From NCBI GenBank assembly GCA_027030605.1, contig JALVEV010000058.1, positions 1 to 14,277 of the forward strand: 14,277 nucleotides of DNA. Reading direction: 5' to 3'. Below, piece by piece: positions 6,806 to 12,617 of this stretch. The position numbers were made by a program, and so were the translations under genes. The notes below the pieces were generated by a model, which had not been told where the DNA came from, ran no database searches, and saw only the letters and a list, made by a program, of their open reading frames with translations. Source of the DNA: Campylobacteraceae bacterium (GTDB lineage Bacteria > Campylobacterota > Campylobacteria > Campylobacterales > Sulfurovaceae). Within the stretch, counting starts at the first letter, position 1; each line of letters opens with the position of its first letter.

Positions 6806-6905
6806 CCTTCCAGATACCTACGGCACACAGCAAGGGTGGGTGGGCTGCTATGTTCCCATCCTGACCCGTTGTCCACCAATGCCGTTGCATAGGTCTAAAA
6901 GGAGC
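6804..6905 (-). ncRNA. ffs: Signal recognition particle RNA, bacterial small type (4.5S)
   Basis: On the minus strand the conserved apical core reads GGTCAGGATGGGAACATAGC followed by AGCC, matching the 4.5S domain IV loop (GGUCAGG...GGAA...AGCAGCC) that binds Ffh. The ends pair: C-T-C-C-T-T-T-T near 6904-6897 with G-G-A-A-G-G-G-G at 6811-6804, and CGGCA with TGCCG further in, forming the long rod of a roughly 100-base SRP RNA. A T-rich run (TATTTTTTAT) follows the 3' side and can terminate transcription. Ends are estimated from the pairing. Together with Ffh and FtsY this RNA targets membrane proteins. Confidence 0.92.
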
Positions 6906-6911
6906 GAGGGA

Positions 6912-6917
6912 ATAATA
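6912..6917 (-). promoter_or_regulatory. -10 box of the SRP RNA gene
   Basis: The minus strand has TATTAT (context TTTGATATTATTCCC) ending 6-7 bases before the inferred 5' end of the RNA near 6905. The spacing fits a sigma-70-type -10 box. Confidence 0.45.
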
Positions 6918-6971
6918 TCAAACTCTTCCTTATGAAAGATTAAATTTTATTAGTTTTTAAAACAAATTAGC

Positions 6972-6977
6972 TATAAT
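6972..6977 (+). promoter_or_regulatory. -10 box of the tRNA-Ser gene
   Basis: A perfect TATAAT (context TTAGCTATAATTCC) lies 17 bases before the tRNA 5' end. No good -35 is seen. The predicted start is near 6984, leaving a short 5' leader. Confidence 0.55.
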
Positions 6978-6994
6978 TCCACCCTACTAACCAT

Positions 6995-7082
6995 TGAGAG
7001 GTGTCCGAGTGGTCGAAGGTGCAGACCTGGAACGTCTGTGTGGGGCAACCCACCGAGGGTTCGAATCCCTTCCTCTCAGCCA
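6995..7082 (+). tRNA. tRNA-Ser, anticodon GGA
   Basis: The acceptor stem pairs TGAGAGG (6995-7001) with CCTCTCA (7072-7078), followed by discriminator G and an encoded CCA. The anticodon stem CAGAC/GTCTG carries loop CTGGAAC, so the anticodon is GGA and the tRNA reads UCC and UCU. A long variable arm (GTGGGGCAACCCAC) is the class II feature of serine tRNAs. The T arm holds GGTTCGAATCC. The 88-base length fits tRNA-Ser. No integrase or attachment repeat is seen at its 3' end. Confidence 0.97.
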
Positions 7083-7205
7083 TTTTAAAATAAAAAACTC
7101 TTTTTAACTCTTATAGTTTAGGTATCTATATACTATAATACTATGATGTACCCCTCTTTTAAGACACAAAAATATAACTAGAGATAAGATTGATTATACT
7201 TATGC

Positions 7206-7211
7206 TATAAT
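7206..7211 (+). promoter_or_regulatory. Extended -10 promoter for the interrupted small gene
   Basis: TATAAT preceded by TGC (TATGCTATAAT) is a consensus extended -10 element. It lies about 34 bases before the ATG at 7245, which itself has a good AAGGAG site 6 bases upstream. The gene was thus once well expressed. Confidence 0.5.
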
Positions 7212-7244
7212 TGATTTAAATTATTATACTAAAAGGAGTCAACT

Positions 7245-7418
7245 ATGCAAGTATCCTTAAATCTTGGAACAGTCAATATTACTAATCAAGAAGTAGTAAA
7301 ATTGGTCATGCATCTCAAATTAGTTGATGGTTATAGCGATTTATCACATGATACAAACTTCTCCTCTTTCATATCAGGTTGTATGAATTCTTTTCCTTCT
7401 TCTTTTATCCATGCTTGA
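7245..7418 (+). pseudogene. Small unknown gene truncated by the IS1-type element
   Basis: An ATG at 7245 with an AAGGAG ribosome binding site and an extended -10 promoter opens a frame whose first 20 codons (MQVSLNLGTVNITNQEVVKL) are host sequence. The frame then enters the inserted element at 7304 and continues for 38 more codons to a TGA at 7416-7418. The fusion part (ending SFPSSFIHA) is antisense to the insA-like gene and is probably meaningless. I do not recognise the 20-residue start, which is too short to assign. The sequence beyond the element on the far side (7709 onwards) does not continue a clear gene, so its 3' part has probably been lost. The original gene could also have been a very short peptide. 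Confidence 0.45.
7304..7328 (+). repeat. Left terminal inverted repeat of the IS1-type element
   Basis: A 25-base repeat beginning GGTCATGCATCTC, the exact reverse complement of 7684-7708. The match stops on both sides (outside T versus C, inside G versus A), which defines the ends sharply. Confidence 0.9.
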
Positions 7419-7658
7419 ATACTATTTATACTAACTTTAAAGATTCTACATAAAGCATTTAAACCCATGCCTTCAGCATAACAGTCCATAATTTTACTCT
7501 TATTTTTATTCTTTGGTCTCTTCTCTTTTTTTTTCGTATTTCCATACGAATACAGCTTTACAATCTTTGCATTTATATCGTTGTGTTCCACAACAATTAT
7601 GCCCATTTTTTACGCTATTAATGCTTCCACACTTTTTACAACTTGGTCTATGTCTCAT
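7331..7658 (-). pseudogene. insA-like IS1-family protein, frameshifted at an A9 run
   Basis: The first frame starts at the ATG at 7658 (MRHRPSCKKCGSINSVKNG) and holds a four-cysteine zinc finger, C7-x2-C10 and C30-x2-C33, as in InsA. It stops early after KYEKKREETKE. The matching downstream part lies in the next frame (KEKRPKNKNKSKIMDCYAEG and onwards) and includes the helix-turn-helix G-L-N-A-L-C-R-I-F-K-V-S-I-N-S-I-Q-A-W-I. Removing one A from the run of nine (at about 7526-7534) joins the two into one protein of about 108 residues that aligns with InsA along its length. So it is either a frameshift mutation or a slippage site. No insB follows; the frame ends at 7331, just before the left repeat. 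InsA alone binds the IS ends and represses in IS1. Confidence 0.75.
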
Positions 7659-7683
7659 AATCTAATTATACTTAAATAGTCTT

Positions 7684-7708
7684 ATCAACTAATTTGAGAT
7701 GCATGACC
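7684..7708 (-). repeat. Right terminal inverted repeat of the IS1-type element
   Basis: A 25-base repeat ending GAGATGCATGACC, the perfect partner of 7304-7328. It lies upstream of the insA-like gene, as in IS1. Identity of the two copies shows that the insertion is fairly recent or the ends are under selection. Confidence 0.9.
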
Positions 7709-7712
7709 GAGG

Positions 7713-7742
7713 AGTTAAAGAGTAAACATTTTCTCTTTAACT
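7713..7742. terminator. 10-bp inverted repeat between the IS element and the lipoprotein gene
   Basis: AGTTAAAGAG (7713-7722) and CTCTTTAACT (7733-7742) pair perfectly around a 10-base loop. It lies 5 bases beyond the lipoprotein stop codon and is the likely end of that transcription unit. The T tract is short on either strand (AAATTTT on plus), so as an intrinsic terminator it is weak. Confidence 0.45.
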
Positions 7743-7747
7743 AAATT

Positions 7748-9643
7748 TTAAAAATTAGGAATTCCATCTACATAACACTTAGAAAATGTCACTGTACCAT
7801 CTTTATCAGGTAATGCTGTTACATCATATTCAAGGTAAGCATTTTCTCCATCTCCTCCACATTGTGAAGCATCTGTAATAATTGTATTTCTACCAACATA
7901 GGTTACCCCTGCTGTATCTGTTGTCTCGACAAGACATGAAAAATGAGAGTTCTTTAATGCAAACTTATCTACTGTTCCAGTGTTAATCACACCATAATGA
8001 CGAATTGTATAGGTACCCGAACCTTGAAGAACTTTAAAAGTGGCTCCCTCTAGCCCCTCTACGTTATTCCAAACATCAAAATAGACCTCACCACTCTTTA
8101 ATATTTTATCTGTTTTAGGATTTTTACCTAAAAAGTTAATACTAATTGCACCAAGTTTTCCATATAGATATTGAGCAGGATACTTCACAATAACTGTTGT
8201 TTTACCCTCTTTATCTAAAACATATTTACCATCTGTTGAGTTAATTTTTAGATGCCACTCTCTATAACTAGAGTCACAAATCTCTTCCATATAATTATGC
8301 CCTACCGCAAAACCTAATCCAGTGTAATCTTCTCCATTATAAATATCTGAAAAATAGAGTGTTGTATCGCTTGATAAATCTTGATTAATATCCCATTTTC
8401 CAAGTGCTTCATAACTACTTATATCTCCAAAGATAAGAGCGTAATCTCGACTATAATCAATATTTGTAAATACAGAACTATTTACATCAAGGTGAGCTTT
8501 ATTGGTATCTGTATCTCCAATAAGATTACCATGTAGAGTACCAAATTTTCCATAGAGTACAGGTTTACCACTACTATCTTTTACAAAATCAGTCATCGCA
8601 TTTACATAAATAGTTGGAGATATATTAATGTGATTATTATATTTATCCGTAGCAGAAATCAAATATTTATGTTCAAACCATTTTGTATCAAAATTATAAC
8701 TTACCCCATCATCATTAACTGAAAATGCAGTGGGAGGCCCTGACATAATCATAGTAGAGTATGTTTTACGAATCTTTTCGGTAGCTCCTTTCGCATTTAA
8801 ATATTCAACTTCTACATCAATATCTGCTAGTCCAGAACGTGTATAGGTTTGAGCATATATTATAATATTATTTATTTTCTCATAGCTTAATATTGAAGAT
8901 GGTACGGGATGTACACTAGCATCAAATAATTTTAAAAGATTCTCTTGCTTACTAATAATTTTAAAACTAATAATTTTTTCATTTGCAATAAAATTTCCTG
9001 TATCTTTATCTATTAACGCCACTTGAATACTCTTTTTATCTTCTAGATTAAACTTCATAACATCTTCATTTGTTAGCGAGAATTTAATACTATAATTAAT
9101 CGTATCACTGCTACTTTCATTATTATCACTACTATTTGTATCGGAAGGTGTAGGTGTTACTGGTGTTGTGGGTGTTGTTGGGTCTGTAACAATTACATCA
9201 CTCTCTTCTGGAGTTACCTCTTGTTCAGGTGAAGTAAATATTGCCTCATTTGTTCTATTATCTAAACTCAATATAGCTGTACCATTTAATGCATATGAAG
9301 TAGGTAAACATGCCTCTTTAAATCTAACTGTTGCATGTACATTTATCTCATCTATACTATTATCATCAAATACAATTTCACTAGGTGAAAAGAGTACCTG
9401 TTCTACCTTACATGGAGTTACAGTGATATCAAAATTACTCAAATTAACACCAATATTACTGTTATAATTATTTTTAATAGAAAAATCAATTCCCATTTCA
9501 TCTTGCTCTTTACTAATTGTACTTTTTTCTGTTTCTACAATTAGAGAATCACCCGTTGTTTCCGTATTAATTGTTGTAGACCCACAACCAACTATTCCTA
9601 ATGCCAAAATAAAAGAAATACTTATTTTAAATAGATTTTTCAT
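7748..9643 (-). CDS. Surface lipoprotein with Ig-like domains
   Basis: A 631-residue lipoprotein: the signal peptide MKNLFKISISFILALGIVGC ends in the lipobox I-V-G-C, with Cys20 as the lipidated residue. Residue 21 is Gly, not Asp, which favours outer-membrane sorting by the E. coli rule. A beta-rich segment spans about 50-140, then a low-complexity linker rich in Thr-Pro (150-168) and Ser/Asn/Asp (167-180). Beta-rich repeats follow. Residues about 195-300 resemble an invasin/Big_1 type Ig domain (variable L-I-D-K-D-T-G-N-F-I-A-N-E-K-I-I-S-F pattern). A second unit begins S-G-P-P-T-A-F-S-V at 301. Further beta units run to the end. Cysteines at 78, 112, 456, 570, 595 and 623 could form disulfides. 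Start supported by a GAGGGAGAG site. It follows the barrel gene after 14 bases, so the two are co-transcribed. Adhesion or surface assembly is a guess. Confidence 0.7.
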   Translation of the reverse strand: MKNLFKISISFILALGIVGCGSTTINTETTGDSLIVETEKSTISKEQDEMGIDFSIKNNYNSNIGVNLSNFDITVTPCKVEQVLFSPSEIVFDDNSIDEINVHATVRFKEACLPTSYALNGTAILSLDNRTNEAIFTSPEQEVTPEESDVIVTDPTTPTTPVTPTPSDTNSSDNNESSSDTINYSIKFSLTNEDVMKFNLEDKKSIQVALIDKDTGNFIANEKIISFKIISKQENLLKLFDASVHPVPSSILSYEKINNIIIYAQTYTRSGLADIDVEVEYLNAKGATEKIRKTYSTMIMSGPPTAFSVNDDGVSYNFDTKWFEHKYLISATDKYNNHINISPTIYVNAMTDFVKDSSGKPVLYGKFGTLHGNLIGDTDTNKAHLDVNSSVFTNIDYSRDYALIFGDISSYEALGKWDINQDLSSDTTLYFSDIYNGEDYTGLGFAVGHNYMEEICDSSYREWHLKINSTDGKYVLDKEGKTTVIVKYPAQYLYGKLGAISINFLGKNPKTDKILKSGEVYFDVWNNVEGLEGATFKVLQGSGTYTIRHYGVINTGTVDKFALKNSHFSCLVETTDTAGVTYVGRNTIITDASQCGGDGENAYLEYDVTALPDKDGTVTFSKCYVDGIPNF

Positions 9644-9657
9644 AAACTCTCTCCCTC

Positions 9658-10179
9658 TTAATATATATAGTTGACACCAAAAGTCACAGAAGATAAACTA
9701 TCTAACCTATCTAACTGAGTTAAAGAGTATCTATACCCCAAATCAAAATCTACCTCATCAAGAACATTCCACGCCACTCCTACTCCAGCACCATACAATA
9801 GACCTGTTTCAGTAATATTGTCAACTGAATGCTTTATGTACCCTATATGCCCACTGAGATAAGGTTTGAAGACAATATCATCTTTTTTGTAAAGAGATTG
9901 CCATACAAATTTATCGAAAGAGATTAACCCTTTTTGAATTTTATGTCCATCTGAATTTGACATATCTCCTAGTACTATAGTTCTCCACTCTTTATTTTGA
10001 GCACCAATTCTAACACCAAACTCCACACTATGTGTATTTTGGTCTAGACCTATTGCATCTTTACTATCTAACCCTGCATAGCCAACTTCTATCCCTAATA
10101 ATCGTTCAGAAGAAAAAGACTCTTTTGCCTCCGATAAAGTCAATATAAGTAAAGAAGATAATAATATTTTATTTAACAT
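9658..10179 (-). CDS. Small outer-membrane beta-barrel protein
   Basis: A 173-residue protein with a short signal peptide (MLNKILLSSLLILTLSEA). Alternating hydrophobic/polar strands and aromatic girdles follow, for example Y-L-S-G-H-I-G-Y-I, L-L-Y-G-A-G-V-G-V-A-W-N-V and V-D-F-D-L-G-Y-R-Y, ending with V-T-F-G-V-N-Y-I-Y. A terminal aromatic residue on the last strand is the usual BAM recognition signal. Size and pattern fit an eight-stranded OmpA/OmpX/OMP_b-brl type barrel. It is the first gene of the pair with the lipoprotein. An AGGATAAATTT site precedes the ATG. It might anchor or export the partner, or simply be a porin-like barrel; the sequence does not decide. Confidence 0.65.
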   Translation of the reverse strand: MLNKILLSSLLILTLSEAKESFSSERLLGIEVGYAGLDSKDAIGLDQNTHSVEFGVRIGAQNKEWRTIVLGDMSNSDGHKIQKGLISFDKFVWQSLYKKDDIVFKPYLSGHIGYIKHSVDNITETGLLYGAGVGVAWNVLDEVDFDLGYRYSLTQLDRLDSLSSVTFGVNYIY

Positions 10180-10298
10180 AAATTTATCCTTTTAATATTT
10201 AAATTTAATTTAATATTAAGAATACTATTTTTTTAATTAATTCTTTATGAATTGTTAGAAAATATTTTTTATATATCTAGAATAAACAATAAAATAAA

Positions 10299-10322
10299 AT
10301 ATTAAGTGTTATTATTTAATAT
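10299..10322. terminator. AT-only inverted repeat downstream of the MATE gene
   Basis: ATATTAA (10299-10305) and TTAATAT (10316-10322) can pair around a 10-base loop, with T-rich flanks on both sides (ACTTTTTT on plus, TTTATTTTATT on minus). It lies 6 bases past the MATE stop. The stem is AT-only and weak. The rest of the 10180-10328 gap is very AT-rich and must hold the barrel gene's promoter, though I cannot place it with confidence. Confidence 0.3.
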
Positions 10323-10328
10323 ACTTTT

Positions 10329-11654
10329 TTAGACTTTTATCTTTTTCCACTCTCCATTATCAAAAGCTCTCCATAAGAAGATAGCTTTTGTAAAGGTATC
10401 TAAAATCATCGCTATATAGACCCACATAATGTCATGAAAATACCAAGAGAGTACAAAAGCAGGAATAATTCTTACTACCCAAAGAGAGATAAGATTGATA
10501 CGCAATGTTCGTTTAGCATCCCCTGCACCACGCAATGCTCCAGAGAGTACAAAGTTAAATGCTAAAGGTATTTGAGATAGCCCAACTATCTTTAAATATA
10601 GAGATGCAGATTCAATTGTTTTTGTATCATTAGTAAAGAATGAGACAATCCACTCAGGAGTAAATATCATAAAAAAGGAGAGTGAAAACATAAGTGCTAT
10701 TGCATACTTAAGTACCAACAATACATCTTCTCGTGACTGCTCAGGCTTTTTAGCTCCTAACCCCTGTCCCATAAGTGCCATCGCTGCAATGGTAAATCCA
10801 ATTCCAGGCATAAAAGCAAGACCCTCTATACGTAGACCAATCTGATACCCTGCTAAAGCTTCAGTACTATAGTTAGCAATAATAGCTGTAAAAAGCATAA
10901 AAGAGCTTACCGTTAAGACTCGCTCATAGGTGGCAGGAAGCCCCACCTTTAAAGCTCTTTTGAGTAGAGATTTTGAAAAATAGACCAAAGGCATAAATGG
11001 TGTTTTTCCTTTAGCGTAGAGCAAAATATAGAAACTCACTTCCAATATATAAATAGTTACTGTTGCCCAACTTGCCCCCTCAACTCCCATAGCAGGAAAA
11101 CCAAAATGTCCAAAAATAAGCAGATAGTTTAATAGAATATTAACTAAAATAGAGACTATCTTAACATACATCGGAGTGGTTGTATCTCCTGTAGAGTTAA
11201 GAGCTGTTACAAAAACCTGTTTAAGTAACAATGCAGGTAGCATTATGGTTAAGATAGAGACATATCCAACCCCCAATTTTAGAACCTCTTCGTCTACCCC
11301 AAACCATACATAGAGTCTACTTGAGCCAAAATACCAAAGTAGAGTAAGAGGAATAGAGAGATACAGAGCAAACTGTAAGAGTGTCGCCAAAGCTAAAGAG
11401 CCTTGTTTCATACACCCTGCCCCATAAAAGCGAGAAATCAAAGCACTTGTCCCTACTTGAAGCAAAGTCAAAACAGAAAATACAAACATAAGAGATTGCA
11501 ATCCAAGCCCCACAGCAGCCACAGCAAAAGCTGAAATAGTACCTACCATTATGAGGTCAGTAATAACCTGTAACATATCAAGTAGTGAGTTAAACGCTGC
11601 AGGAAGAGAGATTTTTAAGATTTTTTTATGCTTGGCTTTGTTTATATTGAACAA
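10329..11654 (-). CDS. MATE family efflux transporter
   Basis: A 441-residue integral membrane protein with about twelve hydrophobic helices in two homologous halves, the MATE layout. Recognisable elements are the start K-I-L-K-I-S-L-P-A-A-F-N-S-L at about 11-24, the D-L-I-M-V-G helix near 32, and the second-half signature L-A-G-Y-Q-I-G-L-R-I-E-G-L, with the M-G-Q-G-L-G-A-K-K-P-E turn. Such proteins export drugs or cationic compounds using Na+ or H+; the substrate here is unknown. The start is TTG at 11654, preceded by AAAAAAGG about 7 bases upstream. Part of this site lies in a hairpin (11656-11680). The ArsC-like gene is 62 bases upstream on the same strand. Closest subgroup (NorM or DinF) was not decided. 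Confidence 0.9.
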   Translation of the reverse strand: MFNINKAKHKKILKISLPAAFNSLLDMLQVITDLIMVGTISAFAVAAVGLGLQSLMFVFSVLTLLQVGTSALISRFYGAGCMKQGSLALATLLQFALYLSIPLTLLWYFGSSRLYVWFGVDEEVLKLGVGYVSILTIMLPALLLKQVFVTALNSTGDTTTPMYVKIVSILVNILLNYLLIFGHFGFPAMGVEGASWATVTIYILEVSFYILLYAKGKTPFMPLVYFSKSLLKRALKVGLPATYERVLTVSSFMLFTAIIANYSTEALAGYQIGLRIEGLAFMPGIGFTIAAMALMGQGLGAKKPEQSREDVLLVLKYAIALMFSLSFFMIFTPEWIVSFFTNDTKTIESASLYLKIVGLSQIPLAFNFVLSGALRGAGDAKRTLRINLISLWVVRIIPAFVLSWYFHDIMWVYIAMILDTFTKAIFLWRAFDNGEWKKIKV

Positions 11655-11655
11655 G

Positions 11656-11680
11656 AGATACCTTTTTTCGAATGGTATCT
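11656..11680 (-). promoter_or_regulatory. Hairpin masking the MATE ribosome binding site
   Basis: In the minus-strand RNA AGATACC (11680-11674) can pair with GGTATCT (11662-11656) around an 11-base loop holding ATTCGAAAAAA. GG of the AAAAGG ribosome binding site is in the stem, and the TTG start lies one base past it. This could lower or regulate translation. Alternatively the 25-bp dyad could be a protein operator. Confidence 0.4.
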
Positions 11681-11716
11681 TAAACTCTCTTTTTTTATAT
11701 TAAATCATTCAGAAAA

Positions 11717-12055
11717 TTACAAAAACTCTTTTTTATAAATATCTTCATCATAAGCGACTATAACTTTACCATCATGTTCAATAACAGGACGCTTTAACAG
11801 ATAGTTCTCTTTTGCCATCCACTCTATTTTTCCATCATCATCAAGATTTAACTCTTTAAGAGCTAAATCTCTATACTTTTTCCCCCTATTGTTAAAGAGT
11901 ATATTTATGTCAACTTGCTTTAACCACTCACGAATCTTTACTTCATCTACTCTCTCTACTTTATAGTCCACAAACTCAAAGTCAATACCATTCTCTTTCA
12001 TAAATTTTCGTGCTTTACCTACTGTTGAACAGCTCTTAATGCCATATATTGTCAA
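11717..12055 (-). CDS. ArsC/YffB family thioredoxin-fold protein
   Basis: A 112-residue protein of the ArsC/Spx/YffB family. It opens T-I-Y-G-I-K-S-C-S-T with the single active-site type Cys at residue 9 (C-S-T-V rather than C-x-x-C). It then shows I-L-F-N-N-R-G-K-K-Y-R at 52-62, a near copy of the L-x-N-x-R-G-x-x-Y/W-R stretch, and K-R-P-V-I near 88-92, the conserved cis-Pro region. The YffB group is a better fit than true arsenate reductase, and its substrate is not known. The start is TTG at 12055: this gives the family's T-I-Y-G-I-K start, and the nearest ATG (12045) is out of frame. An AAGG site lies about 8 bases upstream. TATAAT at 12093-12088 is its likely -10. Confidence 0.82.
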   Translation of the reverse strand: MTIYGIKSCSTVGKARKFMKENGIDFEFVDYKVERVDEVKIREWLKQVDINILFNNRGKKYRDLALKELNLDDDGKIEWMAKENYLLKRPVIEHDGKVIVAYDEDIYKKEFL

Positions 12056-12087
12056 TATTTTAACCTTATTTTTTTGATTTTGACACT

Positions 12088-12093
12088 ATTATA
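12088..12093 (-). promoter_or_regulatory. -10 box of the ArsC-like gene (divergent promoter region)
   Basis: On the minus strand TATAAT (context GTTATAATAGTG) lies 33 bases before the TTG start. The 61-base gap is shared with the divergent methyltransferase gene, whose own plus-strand -10 may be TATAAC or TATTAT in the same few bases (12087-12095). The two promoters would then overlap and exclude each other. Confidence 0.45.
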
Positions 12094-12116
12094 ACATTAA
12101 AATTATAGGAGAATCC

Positions 12117-12554
12117 ATGACAAACCACCCACTCTACCCCAAACTTTTAGTCTTTTTACAATTTGCTCTAATTGGGCTTATGCTTCTTTTTTCACAAGGA
12201 GTCTCTTTTTTAGGAATTGTACTCTTTGTAGTTGGTGCAATAGTTGGTCTATTTGCACTTAATCGTAACCAACTTGGAAATTTTAATATACAACCTAAGA
12301 TGAAAGAGAATGCAAAACTTATTACAACAGGTATCTACGCCTACATTCGTCACCCTATGTATCTCTCAGTACTACTTATGATGTTAGCTATTTTTATTGG
12401 TTCACCCTCTATGATTGAAGCTATTTTTTTATCTTTACTTACCATAGTATTAGTTCTAAAAGCAAAAAAAGAGGAGAGCCTATGGAGTGAGAAAAGCCAA
12501 GAGTATATAGACTACAAGAAGAGAACTAAACTTTTTATCCCTTTTATCTTATAA
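12117..12554 (+). CDS. ICMT/PEMT-type membrane methyltransferase
   Basis: A 145-residue membrane protein with hydrophobic helices near 8-25, 29-48, 82-96 and 98-114. It carries the motif of the isoprenylcysteine carboxyl methyltransferase / phospholipid methyltransferase family: T-G-I-Y-A-Y-I-R-H-P-M-Y at 71-82, where Arg78-His79-Pro80 help bind S-adenosylmethionine. The C-terminal half has K-K-E-E at 117-120 followed by a Y-I-D-Y-K-K-R-T-K-L-F-I-P stretch at 130-142, also typical. In bacteria the substrate is generally unknown. The AGGAG site lies about 6 bases before the ATG. It is divergent from the ArsC-like gene. Confidence 0.82.
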   Translation: MTNHPLYPKLLVFLQFALIGLMLLFSQGVSFLGIVLFVVGAIVGLFALNRNQLGNFNIQPKMKENAKLITTGIYAYIRHPMYLSVLLMMLAIFIGSPSMIEAIFLSLLTIVLVLKAKKEESLWSEKSQEYIDYKKRTKLFIPFIL

Positions 12555-12617
12555 AAAGTAAAATCGTTAACAATATCTGTGATACTATTCCAAAAAATAT
12601 TTATAGAAAGAGCCATC

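Larger units (their letters stand above)
7304..7708 (-). mobile_element. Degenerate 405-bp IS1-family element (internally deleted)
   Basis: Bounded by perfect 25-bp inverted repeats (7304-7328 and 7684-7708). They begin GGTCATGC and resemble the GGTGATGC ends of IS1. Inside is one minus-strand gene related to insA: zinc finger plus helix-turn-helix. IS1 is about 770 bp and also carries insB, the DDE catalytic part; this is absent here, so the element cannot move on its own. No 8-9 bp target duplication is visible: the flanks are GTAAAATT on the left and GAGGAGTT on the right. This suggests a deletion next to the element or recombination between copies. It can be viewed as a MITE-like relic. 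Confidence 0.8.

Noticed and set aside
7090..7110. Hairpin terminator after tRNA-Ser
   Set aside because: AAAAAACTCTTTTT leaves a 3-base loop with an A/T-only stem; it is too weak to call.
7304..7708. CATG as a 4-bp target duplication, with the host frame restored across a GGTCATGACC site into a 34-residue peptide
   Set aside because: The terminal repeats begin GGT like IS1, so CATG belongs to the ends, and IS1-type elements make 8-9 bp duplications. The restored frame is probably a coincidence of the symmetric ends.
6995..7708. Genomic island attached to tRNA-Ser
   Set aside because: No integrase gene and no direct repeat of the tRNA 3' end is seen nearby; the only mobile DNA is the small IS1-type relic.
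9130..9200. CRISPR-like or tandem repeat in the Thr/Pro coding stretch
   Set aside because: The GGTGTTG-type repetition encodes the Thr-Pro linker of the lipoprotein; there are no spaced repeats of fixed length.
9168..9467. 99-codon open frame on the plus strand, antisense to the lipoprotein gene
   Set aside because: It lies fully inside the lipoprotein gene opposite its Thr/Pro-rich linker, and its Ser/Val-rich protein looks like the reverse of that repeat; no ribosome binding site is seen.
12579..12617. GTG start at 12579 for the DUF3298 gene
   Set aside because: It would add 13 residues before a clean signal peptide, and no ribosome binding site precedes it; the ATG at 12618 is better.
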